From the NCBI GenBank assembly GCA_903862155.1, contig CAIOXF010000340.1, positions 1 to 12,105 on the forward strand: a DNA stretch of 12,105 nucleotides, given 5' to 3'. A program made the translations under genes and the position numbers. This DNA is from an uncultured cyanobacterium (GTDB lineage Bacteria; Cyanobacteriota; Cyanobacteriia; PCC-6307; Cyanobiaceae). Positions 6,440 to 12,105 of this stretch are shown one piece after another. The notes under the pieces are model-generated. The model was not told the origin of the DNA. It did no database searches and saw nothing but the letters and a program-made list of their open reading frames with translations. Every line of letters begins with the position of its first letter. The first letter of the stretch is position 1.

Positions 6440-6805
6440 ATGCTCACCGGCGCCGAACTACTGGCCAAAGTCAAGGAACTTGGCGATGCCTCCAAGTCAG
6501 AGCTGGTTCGCGAGTGCGGCTACGTCAGCAGTAAGAAAGACGGCAGCGAGCGTCTGAACTTCACCGCGTTTTACGAGGCCCTGCTGGAAGCCAAGGGCGT
6601 CACCCTGGGTGAGAGCGGCATGGGCAAAGGGCCCGGCGGCCGCAAGCTGAGCTTCGTGGCCACGGTGCAGGGCAACGGCAACCTGCTGGTGGGCAAGGCT
6701 TACACCGCCCAGCTGGGTCTCGAGCCCGGCGACGAATTCGAAATCAAGCTGGGCAAGAAGCAGATCCGGCTGGTGCCCGTGGGCGGCGCCGACGAGGAGG
6801 AGTGA
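6440..6805 (+). CDS. cyAbrB-family transcriptional regulator (AbrB-like)
   Basis: cyAbrB proteins are abundant cyanobacterial DNA-binding regulators that affect carbon and nitrogen metabolism genes and nucleoid packing. Seen: 121 residues from ATG at 6440. The family-specific N-terminal block LTGAELLAKVKELGDASKSE is nearly canonical (2-21), followed by CGYVS (26-30) and ERLNFTAFYEALLEAKGV (37-54). The C-terminal AbrB-like swapped-hairpin domain, about 68-114, ends in EPGDEFEIKLGKKQIRLVPV, with an acidic tail (ADEEE). The frame is open upstream to 6389, but those residues do not fit the family and lie over the predicted promoter. Which paralogue it is (cyAbrB1 or cyAbrB2 type) cannot be settled by eye. 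It lies after glgX with its own promoter-like sequence and a strong terminator, so probably an independent unit. Confidence 0.93.
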   Translation: MLTGAELLAKVKELGDASKSELVRECGYVSSKKDGSERLNFTAFYEALLEAKGVTLGESGMGKGPGGRKLSFVATVQGNGNLLVGKAYTAQLGLEPGDEFEIKLGKKQIRLVPVGGADEEE

Positions 6806-6853
6806 TCGCTCTCCGCTGAATTCTGAGCTCCACCACCGGATCTCTCAGCCACG

Positions 6854-6891
6854 GGAGGCATGTCCCAATCGATGGACATGCCTCCTTTTTT
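6854..6891 (+). terminator. strong Rho-independent terminator of cyAbrB
   Basis: GGAGGCATGTCC (6854-6865) pairs perfectly with GGACATGCCTCC (6874-6885), a 12-bp stem with an 8-base loop, followed by six T (6886-6891). It begins 48 bp after the cyAbrB stop and separates it from the opposing tRNA. Confidence 0.95.
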
Positions 6892-6907
6892 GAGGCTGGG
6901 ATTAAGA

Positions 6908-6978
<71 letters not shown>

Positions 6979-7009
6979 AGCAGTACACCAGTACTCCGCC
7001 AAGACTTTG

Positions 7010-7025
7010 TTCCGAAAGTTCGGAA
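7010..7025. promoter_or_regulatory. perfect 7-bp-arm palindrome between tRNA-Gly and the symporter gene
   Basis: TTCCGAA (7010-7016) and TTCGGAA (7019-7025) are perfect inverted arms separated by AG. The repeat lies 31 bp upstream of the tRNA 5' end and 82 bp before the chosen symporter start, in a divergent intergenic gap of 129 bp. No T-run follows on either side, so a protein-binding site is more likely than a terminator. Confidence 0.45.
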
Positions 7026-7107
7026 TCGCCTGGGGTGATGCCTTGCCGACCAGGCCCTTTCCGACCTGGAGTTGCAGCATTATGGCCTGCGTTCGCGCGC
7101 GTCTCCC

Positions 7108-8499
7108 GTGACGAGTGAGGTCCGAGACGCCGCCGATCTGCGCGGCGGTGCCCGGCAACGCCTGCTCTGGTCGTATGGCCTCGGCGATGTGGGCACCGGC
7201 ATGGGTGCCGCCCTCATCGGTTTCTATCTGCTCCGCTTCTATGTGGCGGCCGGGCTGCCCCCCTGGCTGGCGGGTCTGGCCTACGGCATCGGCCGGCTGT
7301 GGGATGCGATCAACGATCCGGTGGTGGGCTGGCTGAGCGACAAGACCCATCAGCACCCCTGGGGCCCGCGCTTGCCCTGGATCCTCTGGAGCGCCCTGCC
7401 GCTGGGCATCGCCATGGCCGCGATGTGGTGGCTGCCCCCATGGGACAACGTGACGATCAAGTTCACGATCTTCATGCTGATCTCGGTGGTGGCAAACAGC
7501 CTCTACACCTGCGTGAACCTGCCGTACACAGCCTTGGCGGCGGAGCTCACCACCGACACCTCGCTCCGTACACGCCTCAATACATCGCGCTTCACCGGCT
7601 CGATCCTCGCCACCATCACGGCCGCCCTGCTGGCCGGAGTGCTGGTTGGGAATCTCGGCGATCCGCGCAGCTATCTGCCGGTGGGGATGGTGTCGGGCCT
7701 GATCATCACCATCTCCTGCCTGCTCTGCGGCTGGGGCCTGATGCCCAGTGCGCTCCACTGCCAGCGGCCTCAGAGCCGCAGCGGCACTACCCGCCGCCTG
7801 CTCCGGCGAGTGGCTCGCAACGGCCGTTTTGTGATGGTGCTCGGTCTCTATCTGCTGCTGTGGTGCGCCCTGCAGTTGATGCAGGCCGTGTCGCTGTTCT
7901 TCCTGCCGGTGGTGCTCCAGGTGCCGGAAGGGCTCAGCAAGTTGATCCTGCTGCCATTCCTGGTGAGTTCCCTGGGCGGGCTATGGCTGTGGAACTGGGT
8001 GTCGCATCAACAGGGCCGGCTCGCAGCCCTGCGCTATGGCGGTGGCCTTTGGGTTCTGGCCTGTCTGTTGGTGATGGTGCTCCAGCCGCTCGACCCGAGC
8101 GCCGCCACCTACGCCATCCCCGGCAATGGGGTGAAACTGCTGGCCCTGCTGGGCACGATCGTGGTTGCCGGAGCAGGGGCTTCCACCGCCTATCTGATTC
8201 CCTGGTCACTGCTGCCGGATGCGATCGATGCCGATCCGGAAAAGCCCGCAGGCCAATACAGCGCCTGGATGGTGCTGGCCCAGAAGGTATGCATCAGCGT
8301 GGTGATCGCCCTGCTGGGGGCCCTGCTCACCGCCAGCGGTTACAGCGAGGCGCTGGCCAACAGCGCCCAGCCCGCCAGCGCAGTGGCCACCATCCGCCTG
8401 TGCATGGGCCTGATCCCTGCCGTGCTGGTGGTTCTGGGCTTGCTGGTGATGCGACGCTGGCCCGAGAAAGGCCTGCACCTCAGGCGGTCCCGGCCATGA
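7108..8499 (+). CDS. GPH-family (MelB-like) MFS cation symporter
   Basis: GPH transporters (glycoside-pentoside-hexuronide, TC 2.A.2) are inner-membrane symporters that use Na+ or H+. Seen: 463 residues from GTG at 7108 (TTG at 7072 would add 12), with about twelve hydrophobic segments. The opening LLWSYGLGDVGTGM (19-32) and the hallmark LWDAINDPVVGWLSDKT (64-80), then WGPRLPWI (85-92), match the MelB cation-site helix and first cytoplasmic loop. A second hallmark-like stretch is YLIPWSLLPDAIDAD, about residues 360-374, with QYSAWMVL shortly after. The substrate is unknown. Animal MFSD2A, a lysophosphatidylcholine carrier, is in the same superfamily branch. The stop overlaps the next start by ATGA, tying it to the downstream lipid genes. 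No good promoter was found; the gap upstream holds the 7010-7025 palindrome. Confidence 0.9.
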   Translation: MTSEVRDAADLRGGARQRLLWSYGLGDVGTGMGAALIGFYLLRFYVAAGLPPWLAGLAYGIGRLWDAINDPVVGWLSDKTHQHPWGPRLPWILWSALPLGIAMAAMWWLPPWDNVTIKFTIFMLISVVANSLYTCVNLPYTALAAELTTDTSLRTRLNTSRFTGSILATITAALLAGVLVGNLGDPRSYLPVGMVSGLIITISCLLCGWGLMPSALHCQRPQSRSGTTRRLLRRVARNGRFVMVLGLYLLLWCALQLMQAVSLFFLPVVLQVPEGLSKLILLPFLVSSLGGLWLWNWVSHQQGRLAALRYGGGLWVLACLLVMVLQPLDPSAATYAIPGNGVKLLALLGTIVVAGAGASTAYLIPWSLLPDAIDADPEKPAGQYSAWMVLAQKVCISVVIALLGALLTASGYSEALANSAQPASAVATIRLCMGLIPAVLVVLGLLVMRRWPEKGLHLRRSRP

Positions 8500-9263
8500 C
8501 CCGCTCCTCCGCCATCCCCGTCTTGCCCCGCTGGCTCTCGCGGCTACTGAGCAGCCTGCTGATCGGCGGCCAGGCGGTGAGTGCCATGGCCCGGGGCCGC
8601 ATCAACGTCAACGACCTGATGCAGGAGCTGATGGAGGCCGGCCCAGCCAGCTTCCTGATCGTGGTGATCACGGCCCTGGCGGCGGGCACCGTGTTCAACA
8701 TCCAGGTGGTGGCGGAGCTCTCCAAACAGGGCGCCAGCGCTGCGGTGGGGGGCCTGCTCTCCCTGGGCCTGGCCCGGGAGATCGCCCCCTTGCTCACCGC
8801 CACCCTGCTCACCGGCAAGGTGGCGACCGCCTACGCAGCCCAGCTCGGAACCATGAAGGTGACCGAGCAGATCGACGCCATCACCATGCTCCGCACCGAT
8901 CCGGTGGAGTACCTGGTGGTGCCACGGGTGCTGGCCATGGTGATCATGGCTCCGGTGCAGTGCCTGCTCTTTTTCTGGGTAGGGATCTGGTCGGGACAGG
9001 TGAGCAGCACCTGGCTTTACAACATTCCGCCCTCGGTGTTCTGGAACTCGGTGCGCACCTGGATGAACACCGACGACCTGCCCTCAATGCTGCTCAAGGC
9101 AGTGGTGTTCGGGCTGCAGATTGCCGTGCTTTCCTGCGGCTGGGGCCTCACCACCCGGGGCGGCCCGAAGGAGGTGGGCACCAGCACCACCGGTGCGGTG
9201 GTGATGATCCTGGTGACGGTGGCCCTGATGGACGCCCTGCTCACCAAGCTGCTGTTCGGCTGA
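8496..9263 (+). CDS. mlaE: MlaE/YrbE/TGD1-type lipid ABC transporter permease
   Basis: The MlaE family forms the membrane core of MCE-type ABC lipid transporters, which move phospholipids between membranes; chloroplast TGD1 is a relative. Seen: 255 residues from ATG at 8496, whose ATGA overlaps the symporter stop. The family signature is clear: REIAPLLTATLLTGKVATAY (94-113), AQLGTMKVTEQIDAI (115-129) and DPVEYLVVPRVLA (135-147). GWGLTTRGGPKEVGTSTTGAVV (215-236) is the conserved C-terminal stretch. Several hydrophobic helices lie at about 50-72, 142-166, 200-217 and 234-254. The glycine-arginine pair common before AELGTM is GK here. The ATPase and MCE substrate-binding subunits are not in the window and must be encoded elsewhere. 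The frame is open far upstream (to 7299) only because of GC-rich overlap with the symporter. Confidence 0.93.
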   Translation: MTRSSAIPVLPRWLSRLLSSLLIGGQAVSAMARGRINVNDLMQELMEAGPASFLIVVITALAAGTVFNIQVVAELSKQGASAAVGGLLSLGLAREIAPLLTATLLTGKVATAYAAQLGTMKVTEQIDAITMLRTDPVEYLVVPRVLAMVIMAPVQCLLFFWVGIWSGQVSSTWLYNIPPSVFWNSVRTWMNTDDLPSMLLKAVVFGLQIAVLSCGWGLTTRGGPKEVGTSTTGAVVMILVTVALMDALLTKLLFG

Positions 9264-9271
9264 TTCCGCTG

Positions 9272-9718
9272 ATGGACGCGCTGCCAACCACCAACACGCC
9301 AACCCCCACGGCGCCCGGCACCGGCATGGTGCTGGCCCCCAGTGTGGGCGTGCCGCTGGGGATTGTTGCCCTCGGGGGTGCCTGCCTGGGGCTCTGGCCG
9401 CTGTGGAACGGGGCCCCCTGGCTGGCCGGGATCGTGGCCGTGTTCGGGCTGTTCCTGCTGCTGCAGACCGCTCTGCTGCGGCTCGAATTCAACGGCGAGA
9501 GCCTGCTGGTGTGGCGCCAGGACACCCTGCTCAAGCGCTTCCCCTACGCCGAATGGCTCGGTTGGCGTCTGTTCTGGCCGGCAGTGCCGGTGCTGTTCTA
9601 TTTCCGTGAGCAGCGCAGCATCCATCTGCTGCCGGTGCTGTTTGATGCCGCCGCGCTGCAACGGCAGCTGAACCAGCATCTGGGCCACCTGGCCCCCGAT
9701 GCCGCCCACAACGGCTGA
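9272..9718 (+). CDS. DUF3119-like membrane protein, 148 aa
   Basis: Recalled as the cyanobacterial family DUF3119; no function is established to my knowledge. Seen: ATG at 9272, 8 bp after mlaE. A Thr/Pro-rich leader (1-20) is followed by two adjacent hydrophobic segments (about 26-46 and 49-69), which form a hairpin. A soluble part of about 75 residues begins RLEFNGESLLVWRQ (70-83), continues YAEWLGWRLFWPAVPVLFYF (92-111) and ends with a helix (DAAALQRQLNQHL, 125-137). The two-helix hairpin followed by a beta-rich segment resembles bacterial PH-like (bPH2) membrane proteins; that is inference. The longer frame starting at 8960 lies out of frame inside mlaE and is rejected. Its place between the lipid permease and PlsY points to a membrane-lipid role. 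Confidence 0.82.
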   Translation: MDALPTTNTPTPTAPGTGMVLAPSVGVPLGIVALGGACLGLWPLWNGAPWLAGIVAVFGLFLLLQTALLRLEFNGESLLVWRQDTLLKRFPYAEWLGWRLFWPAVPVLFYFREQRSIHLLPVLFDAAALQRQLNQHLGHLAPDAAHNG

Positions 9719-9722
9719 TGCC

Positions 9723-10649
9723 ATGACGGACATCCCACCCGAGCAGACCACCCCAGATCAGGCCAACCCCACCTCCCAGCCCCCAGGGCAGGAGGCCCTG
9801 ATCGCGCTGGCCCTCAGCGAGTTGCAGCAGCGGCGTGAGCAGCTCCAGGGCGAGATCCGGGCGCTGGAGGCCCGCCGCCAGCAGGTTGAGCAGCAGATCG
9901 CCTCGAGCTTTGCCGGCCAATCGGATCTGGTGGCGCGGCGGATCAAGGGCTTTCAGGACTACATGGTGGGCGCCCTCCAGGATCTGGCGGTGAGTGCCCA
10001 GCAGGTGGATCTGGTGCCCCAGACCGTGGTGGTGCAGCCCTCGCCCCTCGATGCGGCCCAGGCGAGCCCAGCCCCGGCTGATGCCCAGGCTCCCGTGGCT
10101 GCCGCCGGCCTGTTTGCTGCCGATGAGGCCCTGATCCGCAAGCGGCTGGCGAGCTTCCAGGGCCAGCCCGACTTCTACGCCGATCCGTGGAAGCTGCGCC
10201 GCACCCTGGAGGCCGCCGGGGCTGCGTCTCTCGAAGACTGGTTCCTCAGCCAGGGAGGCCGGGGCGCCCAGCCCAGCAGCGGCAGCCGCAACCGCAACGC
10301 CCTGGTGACCGCCGCGGCTATCGCCATCCTTGGCGAGCTCTACGGCGACCGCTTCCAGACCCTGGTGCTGGCTGGAGAGCCGGAGCGGCTGGGAGAATGG
10401 CGCCGCGGCCTGCAGGACTGCCTGGGCCTGGGCCGCGAGGATTTCGGCCCCAGCAGCGGCATCGTGCTGTTCGAGCGGCCCGATGCCCTCATCGAGCGCG
10501 CCGACCGACTGGAAGAACGCGGCGAACTTCCCTTCATCGTGGTAGATGCCGCCGAACAGGTGGTGGATGTGCCGATCCTCCAGTTCCCCTTATGGATGGC
10601 CTTTGCGGCAACGCCCGGGGAGCTCGCCATCGAAACCGACGCCTACTGA
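9723..10649 (+). CDS. DUF3086-like protein with coiled coil, 308 aa
   Basis: Recalled as the cyanobacterial family DUF3086, of unknown function. Seen: ATG at 9723, 4 bp after the DUF3119-like stop; an in-frame ATG at 9699 would overlap that gene. Three parts are visible. A heptad-like Leu/Gln/Arg stretch (about 24-63, ELQQRREQLQGEIRALEARR) predicts a coiled coil. An Ala/Pro/Gln-rich linker follows (about 105-132). The conserved domain (about 134-300) contains FYADPWKLRRTLE (151-163), LYGDRFQTLVLAGEPERLGE (206-225), GLQDCLGLGREDFGP (229-243) and LQFPLWMAFA (286-295). There is no signal peptide or clear transmembrane helix, so it is probably cytoplasmic and may bind membranes or partners through the coiled coil (inference). 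It sits between the DUF3119-like gene and plsY in one tight run. Confidence 0.85.
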   Translation: MTDIPPEQTTPDQANPTSQPPGQEALIALALSELQQRREQLQGEIRALEARRQQVEQQIASSFAGQSDLVARRIKGFQDYMVGALQDLAVSAQQVDLVPQTVVVQPSPLDAAQASPAPADAQAPVAAAGLFAADEALIRKRLASFQGQPDFYADPWKLRRTLEAAGAASLEDWFLSQGGRGAQPSSGSRNRNALVTAAAIAILGELYGDRFQTLVLAGEPERLGEWRRGLQDCLGLGREDFGPSSGIVLFERPDALIERADRLEERGELPFIVVDAAEQVVDVPILQFPLWMAFAATPGELAIETDAY

Positions 10650-10662
10650 TCCGCCCGCACCC

Positions 10663-11325
10663 ATGACCCTGATCCCCGGACTGCTCACCCTGCTGGCGGG
10701 CTACCTGCTCGGCTCGATCCCCAGCGGCTACCTGGTGGGCCGCTGGCTGATGGGCATCGACATCCGCCGTGAGGGCTCCGGCTCCACCGGTGCCACCAAC
10801 GTGCTGCGGGTGGTGGGCAAGGGCCCGGCACTGGTGGTGTTCGTGGTGGATGTGGGCAAGGGCGCCCTGGCGGTGCTGCTGGCCAAGGCCGTGCTCGAAC
10901 CGCTGGGAGTACCCCTCAGTGGGGATGGGGCATCGGCGGCCGTGGATTCCTGGGTTGTGGCTGCGGGCTTAGCGGCCCTGGCCGGCCACATCTGGCCTGC
11001 CTGGCTGGGCTGGAAGGGCGGCAAAGCCGTGGCCACAGGTCTGGGCATGCTTCTGGGCCTGGCCTGGCCTGTGGGGCTGGCCTGCTTCGGGATCTTTCTC
11101 ACCGTGCTGAGCGCCAGCCGGATCGTGTCGCTCTCCAGCGTGGTGGCGGCCATCTCCCTACCGCTGCTGATGCTGGGCTGGTTTCCGGGCCAGGGCTTCG
11201 GGATCCGCTGGCCCTATCTGGTGCTGGCCGTGATCACCACCGTGCTGGTGGTGTGGCGCCACCGCAGCAACCTGCAGCGCCTGGTGGCCGGCACCGAGCC
11301 GAAGCTGGGCCAGAAGAAAGCCTGA
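10663..11325 (+). CDS. plsY: glycerol-3-phosphate acyltransferase PlsY
   Basis: PlsY transfers the acyl group from acyl-phosphate to glycerol-3-phosphate, making lysophosphatidate, the first committed step of phospholipid and glycolipid synthesis; it is an inner-membrane enzyme. Seen: 220 residues from ATG at 10663, 13 bp after the DUF3086-like stop. The three conserved loops are intact: GSIPSGYLVGR (17-27); REGSGSTGATNVLR (36-49); and GHIWPAWLGWKGGKAVATGLG (108-128, read as adjoining GH and GGKAVAT motifs). The C-terminal RHRSNLQRLVAGTEPKLG (199-216) is also typical. Hydrophobic segments separate the loops as expected for the seven-helix enzyme. The longer frame to 10546 lies inside the preceding gene. 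It is the last gene of the run and ends 15 bp from the convergent proC, with no hairpin terminator in the gap. Confidence 0.96.
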   Translation: MTLIPGLLTLLAGYLLGSIPSGYLVGRWLMGIDIRREGSGSTGATNVLRVVGKGPALVVFVVDVGKGALAVLLAKAVLEPLGVPLSGDGASAAVDSWVVAAGLAALAGHIWPAWLGWKGGKAVATGLGMLLGLAWPVGLACFGIFLTVLSASRIVSLSSVVAAISLPLLMLGWFPGQGFGIRWPYLVLAVITTVLVVWRHRSNLQRLVAGTEPKLGQKKA

Positions 11326-11340
11326 CTGCTGACCCAGCCT

Positions 11341-12105
11341 TCAGGCCAGTTGGCGGCTGCGCTCCGCTGCGGCCACCACGGCCTCGATCACGCCGGAACG
11401 GACGCCGGCCCGCTCCAGTTCGCGCAAGCCGGCAATGGTGGTGCCCGCCGGGCTACTCACCATGTCCTTAAGGGCGCCGGGATGGAGCTCCTGTTCGTGG
11501 AGGAGCGCCGCCGTACCCGCGAGGGTGCGATGGGCAAGGTGATGGGCGAGCTGGCGGGGGAGGCCCGAGGCCACCGCCCCATCGGCCATGGCCTCCGCCA
11601 CCAGGGCCACAAAGGCCGGACCGGAGGAGGTGAGGGCCAGAAAGGCATCGAGCTGGCCTTCGGGCAGCTCCTGCACCTCACCCACTAGGGCGAAGAGCTG
11701 CATCACCTGGGTGCGCTGCTCAGGGGAGACGTCGTGGGCAAAGGCCAGCCCCGTGAGGCCGGCGCGCACCAGGGCAGGAGTGTTGGGCACGGCACGCACA
11801 CACTGCCAGCCAGGGAACAGGGCCTGCAACCGCTTCAGGGTGACACCGGCCAGCACGGAGATCAGCAGCCCGGGCTTGGCATCGGCAACACGGGCCGCAG
11901 CGGCACCCTCGAGCTGCTGGGGCTTCACCGCCAGGAGCACCATCGGCGCCCGCCAGGCCTGATCCGGCGTGGTGGACACCGCAATGTCATGGGCATGGGA
12001 CAGCCGCTCGGCCGAGGCTGGGCTGGCCACGGCCGCCTGCACAGCGGCGTGCTCCACCAGGCCGGCTTCGAGCAGCGGCAACAGCAAGGCCTGGGCCATC
12101 CGGCC
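11341..12105 (-). CDS. proC: pyrroline-5-carboxylate reductase (5' end missing)
   Basis: ProC reduces pyrroline-5-carboxylate to proline with NAD(P)H, the last step of proline synthesis, in the cytosol. Seen: 254 codons of open frame reaching the right edge, beginning GRMAQALLLPLLEAG, which is the end of the N-terminal GxGxMA nucleotide-binding motif, so only about 10-15 residues are missing. Further landmarks in the fragment are LLAVKPQ (57-63), VRAVPNTPALV (103-113), LTSSGPAFV (158-166) and the family signature ALKDMVSSPAGTTIAGLREL (211-230), followed by LERAGVRSGVIEAVVAAAERS. The ATG at 12099 inside this frame is the methionine of that motif, not the start codon. The gene converges on plsY, with 15 bp between stops. 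No frameshift or missing catalytic residue is apparent. Confidence 0.95.
   Translation of the reverse strand, partial: GRMAQALLLPLLEAGLVEHAAVQAAVASPASAERLSHAHDIAVSTTPDQAWRAPMVLLAVKPQQLEGAAAARVADAKPGLLISVLAGVTLKRLQALFPGWQCVRAVPNTPALVRAGLTGLAFAHDVSPEQRTQVMQLFALVGEVQELPEGQLDAFLALTSSGPAFVALVAEAMADGAVASGLPRQLAHHLAHRTLAGTAALLHEQELHPGALKDMVSSPAGTTIAGLRELERAGVRSGVIEAVVAAAERSRQLA

Noticed and set aside
6981..6994. GTAC repeats before tRNA-Gly as an NtcA site
   Set aside because: NtcA sites are GTA-N8-TAC; the spacing here does not fit. At most it is a short direct repeat near the tRNA promoter.
7299..8495. Long upstream extension of the mlaE reading frame (total 654 codons)
   Set aside because: Out-of-frame reading through the symporter gene; the extension is Arg/Pro/Gly rich without membrane helices, and ATG at 8496 gives the normal MlaE length.

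Overview
The window looks like chromosome from a high-GC picocyanobacterium of the Synechococcus/Cyanobium type. The evidence is a cyanobacterial AbrB-like regulator (cyAbrB), an isoamylase-type GlgX, two proteins that resemble the cyanobacteria-restricted families DUF3119 and DUF3086, very compact gene spacing, weak Shine-Dalgarno sites and GC-rich codon use throughout. No phage, insertion sequence, CRISPR array or toxin module is visible, and composition is even across the window, so it reads as core chromosome rather than an island.

Left part (1-2036). An ADP-forming acyl-CoA synthetase-like gene runs off the left edge on the minus strand. It is preceded in a short operon by a small exported protein of unknown function. 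Then come a 38-residue membrane ORF (plus) and a 73-residue two-knuckle zinc-finger protein (minus), which overlap at their 3' ends.

Middle (2036-4203, all minus). These are GluQRS (tRNA-Asp queuosine glutamylation), a histone-like HU protein with a recognisable promoter and a strong intrinsic terminator, and a metallo-beta-lactamase-fold protein that has lost most metal ligands. The hup terminator ends exactly at the gluQ start codon.

Carbon block (4254-6891, plus). The glycogen debranching enzyme GlgX is followed by cyAbrB, which has its own promoter-like sequence, an imperfect palindrome over the -10 and a textbook terminator. tRNA-Gly(UCC) follows on the minus strand.

Right part (7108-11325, plus). 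This is a tight five-gene run: a GPH/MelB-type symporter, an MlaE/TGD1-type lipid ABC permease, a DUF3119-like membrane protein, a DUF3086-like coiled-coil protein and the acyltransferase PlsY. Gaps are -4, 8, 4 and 13 bp. The run joins phospholipid synthesis, an intermembrane lipid permease, two unknown cyanobacterial proteins and a symporter whose superfamily includes the animal lysolipid carrier MFSD2A. It is the best candidate here for an undescribed functional system. ProC, cut by the right edge, faces PlsY with 15 bp between them.

All identifications come from reading motifs by eye; no database search was run.
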